Part shown: piece after piece, positions 1 to 11,960 of the stretch
How positions within the stretch are numbered: the stretch's first letter is position 1
Layout of the letters: every line of letters starts with the position of its first letter
Source of the DNA: Darksidea phi
Lineage: Eukaryota > Ascomycota > Dothideomycetes > Pleosporales > Lentitheciaceae
NCBI GenBank assembly: GCA_030770425.1
Contig: JASJFT010000007.1
Coordinates: 4,245 to 68,244, forward strand
Length of the DNA: 64,000 nt
Direction: 5' to 3'
The notes under the pieces: model-generated
What the model saw: only the letters and a program-made list of their open reading frames with translations
Told to the model about the DNA's origin: nothing
Database searches by the model: none
Program-made: the position numbers and the translations under genes

Positions 1-89
1 ATATTTTTTTTTATTTTTGCACCGGTACCCCGTAAAAATGGGGGGGGTTTCTCTCCCCGCTGCCACCCGAACCCCCTTTTTTTTTTTTT

Positions 90-129
<40 letters not shown>

Positions 130-3054
130 CAGACCCGAGACTGGCGAAATATCCGTCAATCTAAGCCTACAATTGAGAGAGTATGGATGATCATGCTGGT
201 GAATCCGACGACGTCAAGGGGAGCGTTTTCTTCTTTTGGCTGCCGCATAGAATGGCTGGCGGATACTATGAGAGATTTGCGGTCGAGAGTCTCTCAATTG
301 AAAAGGGCTGCGCGTAGACTTCGATAGCTTCAGCGTCCGGTTTAATCGCCCTTCATATCGGGTATCAGAATCGACCCGTAACTTTCGCGGAGATGAGGCT
401 GCTCACTCACGCCGCCTCTTAGCGGCGGCGTATGTGCCGTACGCCCACGGTCACAACCCCAGCACCTAGCCACGCATTAGGAGGGTCAACATAAGAGGCT
501 ATCATATCGGCCTTAGTTTCGGCCTTTCGTCGTTTCATTGGAAAGGTTGTTGCGGTTCTAGAGCCTCTGTTGACATGACTTTATCCCGTACGAAGACCTC
601 GCGAACTATTACCCATCCTCTTCCTCTTGAGTCAGCGATTCTAACTGGGGACAGGACTCTGTACTACACAACAACAATTTCCCGTCATGATCCTTACACG
701 ACGCCGTGCCGTTCGTATCGCACGTACTGCATGTCCGACCCACCTGTCACCGTGCAGACAACTGCAGATCACTGCCCGCCATGCATGCGGCAGGTACTAT
801 GGCTATCGTTGCGTGTTTCGCTCGTGTTGGTATGAGCGTGTATGAGGTAAGAGCGGTTTTCGCTCCATTGTTTGGTTCCCGAAAACCGAAAAGGGCTAAA
901 TTTAGGCCGACATACATACTGAATTACATAGGCCAATTCGGCAACGTTGGAAGATAATCCAGTGATGGGCATGCTGTTTGTTTGATGTGGAGGAGGTAGT
1001 TTTTGGGTAGATGAAGAGCTGGGCGCTAAGGGGGTCGGAGTCCGGTGTGGGAAGCTGTACGGATATTGGAAGGTTGATGGCGAGAATATGAGAGTAGCGA
1101 CGAGAGGAGTTGAGGACGGGTAGGCGATAGAAAACCATCGGACAGACGATGGAAGACATTTGCGATTCCGACGTGATGTCGTTGTTTGATAATCGATGGT
1201 ATATCCGTCTTGTGGGCAACGCGGCGAGTTTCGAAACGCTCCTTACCGCAACAGCTAGATCCTTCGACTCCTTAGCGTCAAATTTCAGGTCGAACCCGGG
1301 GCTCTGGTTAGGAAAGGATCCTTATGTGTCGTGTGCGCAAGCGTGGCATCCTCATTCGTAAGAGCAGCCACCAGGGATGGCTGTTGACTCTGGTGTGTAC
1401 AGTGGATGGGTGCTAGTCCGCTGCAGACGATGAAAGCCATCCGCACATGAATCTGCAGGCCTGCGCATCCCTGAGTCAGTCGCAGGATCAACGCAATGGA
1501 AACGCATGAATTCGTCCACCATGTCGAACACGCTACTCAACACATACCCGAACAAGAGAGGCTGGCTAACGGAAAGGGAATTCGAAACTTGGGCCTCTCT
1601 TGCAGGCTGCGGGGAAAGCTGGCGAGAGCAATCCGTGGCAGCGCCACCTCTGCAATGTCATGACTCGGCAGCAGCGCAGGTCGGTCGAAGGCATGATGAG
1701 GAGCTGCACGGCGAGTGTGGGGTAGGCGGTTATGGGGACATGACTCCGCTAGCCTTGCCGAAGATTGCACGAAGTTGAGCGGGTCTCGCTGCGGTGTGCC
1801 TGGTCATCGGAATTCGCATAGGAGGTTCCCGTCGAGGGTGGAAATGCCGGTCGGTGGTGGTGGTTGTGCCGTGGTTGCGATCCGCCTAGCACGCCGACGC
1901 GAAGACTTTTTCTTTTGTGGCACCAGGGCAGACGGCCCACCTGTTGGTCGAGCAGAGGCCGGACTGAGGCTGAAGACTTGAAACGAAGAGCAGGCGAAAG
2001 CAGGCGAAAGGCATCGGAAGGCGTCGAGCGTGCATATGCGGTGGACGGCGGATCTGCCTTCTACGTTCTGCCGCAGAGGGCAGATCGACGCGGAGACATG
2101 CAGCGCCACCCACTGAGATTCCAGTCTGCCCGGCGCTCCACGTGGCGGGCGTGCGGCCGGCATTGCCCGAGCTGAGACGAGACGCCCGCATACACACGCA
2201 TACGGAGCTTCTGCTGCGTGCGCTGGCTATTCGTCGGCGAGCCACGTCCTGGGCCGCCGGGCAGCACGCGGCGGGCTTTGGGTGTTTCGGAAGCAGCAGG
2301 GCAGGGCTGCAATATCAGACGGGAGCGCGACGAGGAGCGCTGTCGCCGGCGTCTCGTGGCGCCCAGGATGGCCGGCGTGGTTGCAGCGTGGTGGCAGCGT
2401 GGTGGCAGGCCGGGCGCGAAGCCGACGCTGACTGTGCCTTCGGTGTGCGACGCAATACACGTGAAGAGGCCTCTCTATCGGCCCTCAGCCCGGCCGTGCA
2501 GGCGGGCGAGCCTGCTCAGCATACATCTCCACGCAGCACGCAGTACGCAGCACGCACCGCGCGCCAGGCAGCACGCAGAACGCAGCGCATGGCGCACCGC
2601 ACAGCACTCGCAGGCGGCGCGCAGCAGGGAGTGCCGCAGCCGACGCAGCATAATAAATACATGTACATATCGGGCTCGTCGCTCTCTGTGGGCATGCCTC
2701 GCAACGTGGTCACCCCTGTCGGCGCACTAGCCCCATCGTGCATTATCTTGACCCAGAGCGCCGTCCACTCAGGCTCCCGCTAACAAGCTAAGGCCCACGA
2801 CACTGCTGCTCTCCTTTCCCCCCCCTACAACACCACCACCACCACCGCCCACCGCGCCACCCGTCTGCGTGTAGATATACATATCCCGCCCGCTGCCGCC
2901 GATCCCCAGCTCGCCTTTTCGCCCCGACTCTGGCCTTCGCTCGACCTCATCCCCGCCCCGCTCGCCTGGCCGCCCAACCCGCAACCCACCCTCTTATGCA
3001 TTCCTAATTCGCCCCAATCTTTTCCTCGCGAGGCCACAGCCATTGCAGCTCGCA
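1..3054. other. sequence-end low complexity and gene-free DNA
   Basis: The first ~130 bases are short homopolymer blocks ending in a T tract of about 45 bases (near 82-126). This resembles poor contig-end sequence and the blocks around the N gap near 46.5 kb. From ~130 to ~2700 no open frame looks protein-like. The part at 2500-2600 is a loose repeat of CAGCACGCAG-like units. The last ~250 bases before the kinase ATG are C/T-rich with short ACC repeats, as expected for a fungal promoter and 5' leader. No RNA gene was seen. Confidence 0.6.
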
Positions 3055-5028
3055 ATGGGTCAGAACAATGGGAAGCCGGTGGTCTTCACCGACCAAGGTC
3101 CGTCCCCCTGCCCCCGGCCTCTCCACGGCGGCTGCTAGTCCGTGGGAATATGCTAACCACCTCTCCTAGTCAACCTCAACCACTTCCGCCTGCTGCGCGT
3201 CGTCGGCAAGGGCGCTTTTGGCAAGGTGCGCATCGTCGAGCGCAAGGACACCGGGCTCACCTTCGCGCTCAAGTACATCAGGAAAGACGAAGGTCAGCGC
3301 TACGCTCGCCTTTGCGCTGTCACAGCAGCGCACTCCCCGGAATCCAATGCTGACGCCGTGTCACAGTTGTGCGATCGGAGAGCGTCCGCAACATCATCCG
3401 CGAGCGCCGCATGCTCGAGCATCTTAACCACCCCTTCCTGTGCAATCTCCGCTACAGCTTCCAGGACATCGAATACCTGTAGGTGATGCCCGCCTCCCGA
3501 AATGCGGCATGCTGACGGCCGGCAGATACATCGTGGTTGATCTGATGAATGGCGGCGATCTTCGGTTCCACATCTCGCGGAAGACCTTCACAGAGGAGGC
3601 AGTGCGCTTCTGGATAGCACAGCTTGGCTGCGCGGTCCGGTACATACACCAACAAGGCATTGTGCACAGGGACATCAAGCCTGATAACGTGCTCCTTGAC
3701 TCTGAGGGCCATGTCCATCTGGCAGACTTCGTACGTCATCGCCCTTCATGGGAGGCGCCAAGGCTAACAGATATAGAACGTCGCATCCGACTTCACACCG
3801 CACAAGCCGTTGACGAGCAAGTCGGGCACGCTCGCCTACCTCGCCCCCGAGGTCTACGAAGGCAAGGGATACTCGTGTGAGGTCGACTGGTGGTCACTGG
3901 GCGTGCTCTTCTACGAGTGCATCTACAACAAGGCATGTCCATCGCCGCAAGACGCGCTCACGTTGCTAATAAAGACAGCGCCCATTCGAGGCCGGAAGCC
4001 ACGATTCGCTCGCGCAGAAGATCTCCAAGGGAGAACCGACATACCCCGTTACCAATCCGCCCGTCTCGATGCCGTGCCTGCATGCCATAAGCTCGCTCTT
4101 GGAGAAGGACCGGAAGAAGCGGATAGGCGCTATCAGCTTCGAATCGTTTATCGACAACCCCTTCTTCCGCCCGCTCGATTTCGGTGCGTTGGAGCGAAAA
4201 GAGATTCCGCCCGTCTTCGTGCCCTCGAGCGATAAGACAAATTTCGACGCAACGTACGACCTGGAAGAGCTGCTTCTGGAGGAGGCTCCATTGGAAGCAC
4301 GAGCACGGAGACAGAAGCCTCGCGAGGCGCTGAAGGACGATGCCACGGACGCTGAGATCCGTGCCGAAGAGCTGCACAAGATGATTGAGACGCTGTTCGA
4401 GCCGTTCAACTACACCACCGTCGCCGACCAACGTCCCGCCGCTGTCGTTGTGGCCGATCCCGCCACTTTGACCAATGGCTCAAGGACAAGCAACAACAGC
4501 AACAGCGAGCACACGCCGACTTCGTCAGCGTCGGTGCAAGATCCATGGAATCGTCAGACATCGAAGCATTCCCAGGAAGGAGAACTGCGTCCCACTCGTT
4601 CGGTCGGCACTGCGCGGTCAGCAACACATTCGCCAAGTGGCAGCCCGCCTCTCCCCACGGCCCAGCTGAACCAAGCAAGGACCGGCTCACCTTCATCGCA
4701 ACGTGGGGAAGGCGGCGACTATTTCCCAACCGATGGCTCCAGTATGGTCAATGCACCGTCTTTCTCTCGTCCGATGAACAACCGCCGAGGAGGCCCGCAG
4801 CGGAGCACCAGCATGGGCGGCGGAGTACAGGTAGTTCTCAACGAGACCGGCTCGTGGTCCGATATGGCTAATCAAAGCTCTTCGCTTTTACAGAATCCCA
4901 GTGCAGAGAAGCCATCAGGCATGCTTGGCTTCCTCAGCCGCAAAAAGGGCCGCGATAGGAGCCCCAAAGCGAAAGAGAGGGGCGTGCTCGGAAAGGAGGG
5001 AGCTAGAGTCATCATCAGCAACACTTGA
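3055..5028 (+). CDS. YANK/STK32-type AGC serine/threonine kinase
   Basis: Six exons: 3055-3097, 3170-3292, 3367-3478, 3526-3730, 3777-3932, 3979-5028, giving 562 aa. The protein starts MGQNNGKP, a possible N-myristoylation signal, then VNLNHF as in animal STK32. Kinase motifs in order are GKGAFGKV, catalytic HRDIKPDN, ADFNVAS (DFN instead of DFG, typical of the YANK family) and APEVYEGKGYSCEVDWWSLG. The C-terminal ~270 aa are Ser/Thr/Pro-rich and likely disordered after the short YANK tail (DATYDLEELLLEE). Intron 5 (3933-3978) has a GC donor and is needed to read YNK-RPFE. Substrates are unknown. The N-terminus suggests membrane attachment, which is inference. Confidence 0.9.
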
Positions 5029-7740
5029 TGGCTCCCTTCTGCGACTACTCGACGGCGTGACGATTTCCCTTTCGCATATTTTCGAACTCGATATACCTGC
5101 GCGGAGTTTTGGCGTAATCGGCAACATACCACTTCGCGCTTTCGGCATCCTTGGTTGCGGCCGTTTCGATTTTGGAAACCCATTTTGCATAAAATCTCAC
5201 TTGCATGCATTTCGACAGCGTTTCTGATGGTCTGCGTTGCTGGCCAAGGTTTGCGGAGCGCAGATACTTGTGCATATTGTGCGTATATGTTGGATGGTCT
5301 GCGGTACGCTGGGACGCAGCAGCTCCATCCCGGCGGCGGGAAGACATGAGAGGAAGTTCCGACCTTTAGAGAAAGCCATGTACATTTCAGGAGGCGATGT
5401 AAAGAGCAGCGAGGTTGTTCTTTCTGGCTATCTGCACGCGATTTGTAAGAGAAGGACGAGGGACTATACTATCAAGATATCACCACAACTTCAAATACCC
5501 AACTTTTTGCCCTTGACATTACTATCCCACTGCTTGGACTTCTGGACTGGGTGTGCTGGTTCACTCTACAGGCCAGCATTGCTAGGCAGTCGCGACTAGT
5601 GACAAACAACAAAATCACTCGTGCTTGCGGCGCGAAGCGTCAAAACAGAAGTCGGATCGAATCCCGCTCTCGGAATGACATATTCGGAAATCACACCGCT
5701 CCAACCCTTTTCTAGATCTACCAGGCACGCCAGGATACCGATGTTAGTACCAAACATGTCGGATGGCAGGCTGAACCTTCTACCGCAGCTAGCTGGGAAC
5801 TTCCTTCTCCTAATGCCGATAAATACTTGGGTAATCCATGGTGGGACGGGGCAAGGATGATGGCACCGGAAGCGGGAGTGCGTAATGTGTTAGCTCGGAA
5901 TACTAATGTCATGGCAGGTTGATCATCCATCATCGTACAGTGATTTTACTTCGAAGTTGGAAACAATTGAAATGTAGCAATTGTGGTTTTGGGACGATGT
6001 TTACAAGCCAAATTATCAGTCCCGTGCCTTCTCTTATGGGTGGAATTAGGGTCCTCAAGATGTACCGAGGGAATTATGCAGAGGAAGACTTTGGCTGGGA
6101 GATGCCTGATAACTTGGATTGCGGTTTTCTTGGCCCCCTACCATACCAGAAGGTTGCTATCGCCAACTTTTCATCGCTGCGGACTTTCCCGCTCACTGCC
6201 TCGGCTCCTTTAGTCCTTTGCAGCTCGATCGCCGCTTGGGAGGCTGATCAATCTCTTCTCAGATGTATACCTCTCTTGCTCGAATCAAAGATTTGCACTC
6301 GGTTATCCAATGATAACATTTTATTTTTCTACCTCGGTATAAATTCTATTGGTTTGTACCTTACCCTCGGCGTTTGGAGAAAAGATAGTACACGGTTCGA
6401 GGGGTCATTCGAGAAAGGGGGCATACGAGTAGCAGAGTATTCACCGCACAGCCGCGCCGACTCACTGGCTCTCGAGTGGGAACCTTCATCGGATGTGGTT
6501 CTACAACCGCCTTCTTTCCCGTACACTCGCCTATACATGCTAAAGAGGTAGAACCCCGCGCACACGTCTCTCCAGACAACGACCCAAACAGAAAGTTCAG
6601 AACATAACAACACTCTCTACCCAACATTTTGTAGACCGACCGATTCAACAAAGCCTCGCCATCGCCAAAGTAGATCTAGATACATACTTTAGTTCCGGGC
6701 CAGGCTCAACTTTTCCTTTAGCCCCTTCCTTCCTAAAAAGGCCCCCATCGACCATCTTTCCCCCTCCCGGGAGGACAATACGGCCGTATTTCCTCTCTCG
6801 GAGTATCCACGGCATCTTCTAGAAACCCTTTTCTCGCTCCGCTGTTTAGCAGGCAGCGCGAACAAAAATATACTTTAACGCTCCGACTAGCACCCACGGC
6901 GGATAAACGTGCTTTTCCCACTCCTCGCAGCGGACCATACCGAACAGAGTTTCGGCGGTCCCGCAGTTTGTCCGAAGCACGACACGCAGATAAATTAATA
7001 GTCTCCCCCTTCCTCCAAATGCGGCGAGCCATTCGGCACGAGGCCGAAAAGCCAAGCAAGTTACCGACGCCTCTGTCGTCGTTCTGGTGGCGGCCCGTAG
7101 TACGACCGAACTGCCCGAGGGGGGAAGTAGCTTGGTTCCACCACTCCTACTACAAAAAATACAACGTAGAATTAGGACAAGACTAGCCTTGGTTGGGTTT
7201 AGAATCGGTTAGGACTACCTTTCTCGCGAGTGTATATCCAAAAAGCGTGTAGCGATCTTCGTACCTTTGCTTCGCCGTGTTGGATGGTAGAGTTCTGCAA
7301 TGGGTGCTCGGAGGCTTCCGCGACGAGATCCCGAGAGAAGGTAGGACGAGCCGAGATTTAGGGCAATTGGCTCCATTGGATGTATCGAGGGGAGCAATCC
7401 TCGCCGTGGACTGAGATTTGTGGTGGTGGTCGCGGACCTATTTCTCGTATATTTGCTCCGAAGTAAACGAGGCGGAGACGAGATGGAACCGGGCCAGGGT
7501 AACGTCTTTTCTTCTGGAATAGAATTGAGAAATCTCCTTTAAAAGAGACGAGCTAATTTGGCGAGTTTGTTCATGGGCAACGGGCTTGTGAGTTTAGTTG
7601 AAGAAATATTCTAATACTTCGTTGGCTAACAGGACAATCAAACTCCACTCTCCGATTTACGGTAGCACACACTTAGCAGTCAAGGTAGGCTAACCAATCG
7701 AGAGTAACTCTTATTTCAGGTCTAACCTCAATCCACCATT
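5029..7740. other. intergenic, no convincing gene
   Basis: This is 2.7 kb between the kinase and the TAPT1 gene. The longest open frame is 210 codons on the + strand (5919-6551). Its product has no recognisable motif and no intron or codon signature that would make me call it. The stretch is richer in A+T than the flanking genes. Nothing else is supported. Confidence 0.5.
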
Positions 7741-10670
7741 CTACCAAATTCTCTTAGCGACCATAGCATACCTCGATACATGTCCAAAACTAGTCCCCCT
7801 CTCACGCTCCTTCTCCTCCTTAACCCTCGCTTTCTCGTCCCTCTCCCTCAAATTACGTAGACTATCAGGGTCATCATTGTAAATCCACCTTCTCTTCTCC
7901 TCATCTACATCCACAGTGCCCCACCCACCTAGTCTCTTCCCACCTGTGTCTGTATTGATTTTTTCCCTCTCTTTCATACCCTTGTATCGCTCCCGCGCGA
8001 GAGTGAGCAAGAACATGCCGAGTAGTATTTTGAACGCAAGGAAGAACAGATATGCAATGAGGAATACGATGAGCATAGTCGCGCCAGCGATAAGATCGTC
8101 AAGCGTCCAGAACGAAGGGCTATACCACGGTTGGTTCGGGGTAGAAGGAAGCGCGGAGCGGCCGAGGGCACGACGGAAGATTTGGTCTATGTGCGCTAGG
8201 GCGGCTGTTGTGGTGGGGGAGGATGAGGTAGGCGTGTCGGTGAGGGAGGTGGAGGTGCTTGGAAAATGGAAGGGAAGCGGCATGTGAGTTGCTATGAACA
8301 TGTGGTAGGTTTGGATTGTGGCGCGAATGAAGAGGCAGCTAAGGGGGAGGACCGGGAGGCCTAAACGGCGTGTGAGATTGGGGTCAGTGAAGGCCTGTCG
8401 GATTTGTTAGTTGTGGCACGACAATTAGTTGGTGATCAGAGGGGACATACGTCAGAATAATAGTCCTTGGCCAGGACATCGAGAAACTTGCCATAGATCT
8501 CCGGCTTCACCTGATTGAATTTCGTGATGTAGGCATGCTTCAACCAATCGACAAACATCTCGCTACCCAGCACCAATAAGAACGGATTTAGCACTTGCCC
8601 AATCCACTTCGGGAAGATGGTGAAGCTCATCGGCAAGAAGCTTGCAGCTGTGAAGGGTGCTGTAGTTGTGGCATTGCTGCCACCAAGCCCACTACCCCAC
8701 CAGGACTCGCTGCCTCGGATGCTGAGACCGCCCACTTCGACAATGTTGCGCATGGCGATAATGAGAAGCATGAGCCAGAGTTGGAAGCGCTCGACGATAT
8801 CCGCGCAGGTGATTTGAAAGAGGTTCTCCTTTTCGAACCTCTTGAAGACGGTGCCTTTGATCTCGACGAATTGATTGGACATGAGAAGTGTTAGGAGAGC
8901 GTTGGAATACGAGTTTACTGCCACATTGAGCGTAATAACCTGGTAGAAGAGGGCAGTCGCATGTCCAACGTTGTAGACAAGCGCAAGTATGAACATCCAG
9001 AACGGACGTAGGACTTTGCTTCGTCCATCCGGCTTTCGATCAAGCGTTTCGCGCGAGAAGAGGCATTCTAAGACATCCTGCCCAAGAGCGGAGAGCAAGC
9101 GATCGCAGACTTCGAGGACATTGTAGATGACATAAAGCTTGATGGCCGATTGGCCGCGAATACCGTGGTACATTCGACTGGCGTCGAAGCGCATGAGGAC
9201 GGCGCAGCTCGAAATGACGAGAAGACCCTTTAGAATGTCTGCCTTATGGCTCGGCAGAAGAGCGGAAGGTGTCGACTTCGTCCTGCGATGTCGAAATCGA
9301 TTTCGCGCTCGTTTAGGTGGAGCATCCTTGAGATCTGGGAACTTGAAAGTCATAGCAGTAGCGCCATTCTCTCTTGCAGTTGTCGTAGCTGCAGAGTTGG
9401 GACTAGGGAGCAAGCTTCTTGACGGCGGCTCCTCTTCGGCAGGTGTATTCAAGATTGGAGCCAGGGCATCTGTGTTTCTCCTCCGTCTCCATACTCTGGG
9501 TAGCCCGCTCAACACGAATTTGCAGATATCCCGTCCCTCTTTGACAATCGTGGAGCCCCACCATCGAACCAGGATACCAACAGCAATGAGGAAGCGCAGC
9601 GGGAGAATAGTAAGAATATGCATCCAAGCATCCAGACAGGCCAAAGCTCCGAAACCCAAAATACTTTCCAGCTTGGGTGGAAGAAGCAAAAAGTCGACCA
9701 AGCGATCATACTTGATCTTTGAAGACTCGTAAGGGAAATCGGAAGTCGAAGGCCGGTATATGTACAGCGGTGAGGGCTGAGCTGCTGACAACTCGAGCGA
9801 GAGAAAGGTTGGCATGGACATCGGTGGAAGAGGCATCTGAGCTGGCATAGGTGATGGCAGGTCGCGGTGCCTGTCCTGTGGTAGCGCTTTCAGTGTCTCC
9901 CTTGACTCTCTACTGCTTTTCTGGTCTAGGTTGAGGGGAGCAGGAACATGCTTAGAAGACCGGCTCTCGTCACCCTCGTATCCAAAGCCTTGCCCCTGGC
10001 TTCTCTGGCTCGACTGCTTCCTGCGAACTGACGGCGCCCCAGTGGCAGATCTCGCGTTCATGGAGTGCCGGCTGTGCCTTTGCTTCAACTCCTCTGCCTG
10101 CCCCCTAACGACGATGTCCTTCTCCTGTTGCGCATCGCGCGTGCGCGATCTGCTCCGCCTCTTCTCCTGTATGCGGTTGGGCTCGTGGATGGGCTCCAGC
10201 TGAACGCCTAGATCCTTGTTCCTCTCCTGGGCGTCTACATCCCCCTCCGGTGCGCTGCCCTCCAAAGTATCTTCTGGGATGGGTGTCGCCGTACGAATGG
10301 GTATACTGGCAGGCTCATTTGCTAGTTCATGGAACTGCTTTGGGCTAAGCTTCAATACCTTATCGTGCTCCGACACACTACTCCTCCGCCTCACGTCTCC
10401 CGGTCGTCTAACTTGTAGGACCGGCCTCGATTTTTCGCTAGTGTCCGAGAGTACCGCTTCGTCGTTCGTACTAGGTCTCCGGCTTCGCTCGAGAGGACTC
10501 AATGCCCCATTGCCATTCACCCTGGCTTCGTTCGCATCATCTTGCTGCGCGATCGCCAGCTTATGATCAATCGATAATGCCACATCTTCGGGCTTGGGGG
10601 TCACGGCGGGCGTGGGAAGTTGTTCGGTCACATGGACTTCGTAGTTTTTCTTGGTATCTGCCCTGCTCAT
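7741..10670 (-). CDS. TAPT1/EMP65 (DUF747) family membrane protein
   Basis: Two exons (10670-8451 and 8394-7741) with a GT-AG intron at 8395-8450 join KDYYSD to AFTDPNL, giving 957 aa from the methionine of MSRADTKK. An in-frame ATG at 10817 would add 49 residues. The first ~300 residues are charged, Ser/Arg-rich and likely disordered. The conserved core starts near YDRLVDFLLLPPKLE and carries several hydrophobic segments, including LTILPLRFLIAVGILV, with FKRFEKENLFQITCADIVERF and FVDWLKHAYITKFN typical of the family. Yeast Emp65 acts with Slp1 in ER protein quality control and animal TAPT1 is tied to cilia and glycosylation, so ER membrane location is likely. Family is well supported; precise role is inference. 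Confidence 0.88.
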
Positions 10671-11960
10671 AGCGGCTGGGGGCTGCTCGGGTGAATTAGG
10701 AGCATGATGTTGACGCTTGCTTTGAGCAGCGCAGTAGATGTTCCCCTCGAGCTTTGACGCGCCAAGCCTCGGATGAAGCCTGCTAAAGTCCGATATCGAT
10801 AGACAAAGCCTGTTCACACTTTAAGCTGTTATATCACTCGAATTCTTCGGGATGAAATACCTTTTTGTGTTACCTTTTTGGTTATTCCGCGAGTTTGACG
10901 ATGTGATGGCTGCTACTCATTCGATATCACTCGAATTCATACTTACAATTTGGCCATTGCTATGTTTAATAGCGCCCAGAGATGTGAAGGTCTCCGACAC
11001 AGTCTTCATGACTCGGGCGAGGAGTACAGGTGCAACATACAGTCATGTTGTATAAGACTATGTACATTCATGTTTTAGAAGTGCGTATACACTCTGCTAG
11101 CAGAAATTTACACGTCTCTACTAGATTAAATAACCTCTAGGCAGCGTAGAGATCAGATTGTACACTCTTGAACAGACTATAGCATTCCGGTATAGACGAG
11201 ACGAATCGGTGCCCCGCACGGCACCGGGGCCTAATAACTGTATATAGATTTTACTCTAGTACTGTACACTCTGCTGGTAGAAATCTATACCGCAATTTTC
11301 TTCAAACTTAAATAACCCATAGGTAGATTATTTATCAAAGACTATTGGGATACATGGTATACAGAAGAGCCATGCCGCTCCTAAACCCAACACTCCCAGT
11401 ATACGAGACTGTACACAGACTTATGCTCTAGTACTATATACTAGACTGGCAGAAACCTATTCGGCAATCTTCTTCAGAATTAAATAACCAATAGATAGTA
11501 TTATCTATCGAAAGCTATCATGACACGTAGTGCATAGAACTACGTAGCTCTTAATAGACTTGATCAGGAACCATCTATTCAACTAATTTCTTTGCGTCCA
11601 CCATATGCTACCCGCCCAAGCACCCAGGTAATATTCCAACCCAGCTCCACACCCCGGAGGGAGTGCCTTTGTTCGTATTCAGCCCATCCCCATTTTGCTC
11701 GGGTGGTATTGAAAGCCCACCTCGTCGACACTAAAAACCGCCCAAGCAGTCGATAATACAAGGTCGGCAGACCTGGAGGAATTAAAACAAAAAGAGACAA
11801 CAAGAAGACCTAGAAGGAAAGAGAAAAAGAAAACATGGTCTGGTAAGCTCAAGGAGACTCGTTCGCGTCAAACCTGAATTCAACCGAGGAGGTAGTCAGG
11901 AGCAGTGTTAACCAATCTGGGAAAAGTAAGAAAAAATATAGCCGTCTAAAATGCACAATT
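10671..11960. other. intergenic, AT-rich
   Basis: This holds the TAPT1 5' leader and the 3' side of the PEPCK gene. The middle is A+T-rich and contains the three-copy degenerate repeat listed separately. No open frame looks coding. Confidence 0.5.
11080..11522. repeat. degenerate ~180-bp tandem repeat, three copies
   Basis: Three copies can be lined up by eye. Each has a block like CTCTAGTACTGTACACTCTGC then TGGTAGAAATCTA (near 11081-11113, 11253-11290, 11424-11459), followed by TTAAATAACC with TAGGTAGA or ATAGATAG (near 11126, 11308, 11480). Spacing is about 175-182 bp. Copies differ at many positions, so this is an old duplication or remnants of a repeat family. No coding potential was seen. 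Confidence 0.6.

Noticed and set aside
2142..2783. 213-codon open frame on the + strand
   Set aside because: Arg/Ala-rich product from GC-rich repeated text; overlapping frames on both strands are equally open.
5640..5690. Text similar to a tRNA B box (GGATCGAATCCC)
   Set aside because: No matching A box or cloverleaf stems upstream.
5919..6551. 210-codon open frame on the + strand
   Set aside because: No motif, no protein-like pattern of charged and hydrophobic residues, and it lies in an A+T-richer gap. Chance frames of this size occur.
8595..9732. Long frames antisense to the TAPT1 gene
   Set aside because: By-products of codon use in the real gene, which has clear family motifs and intron structure.
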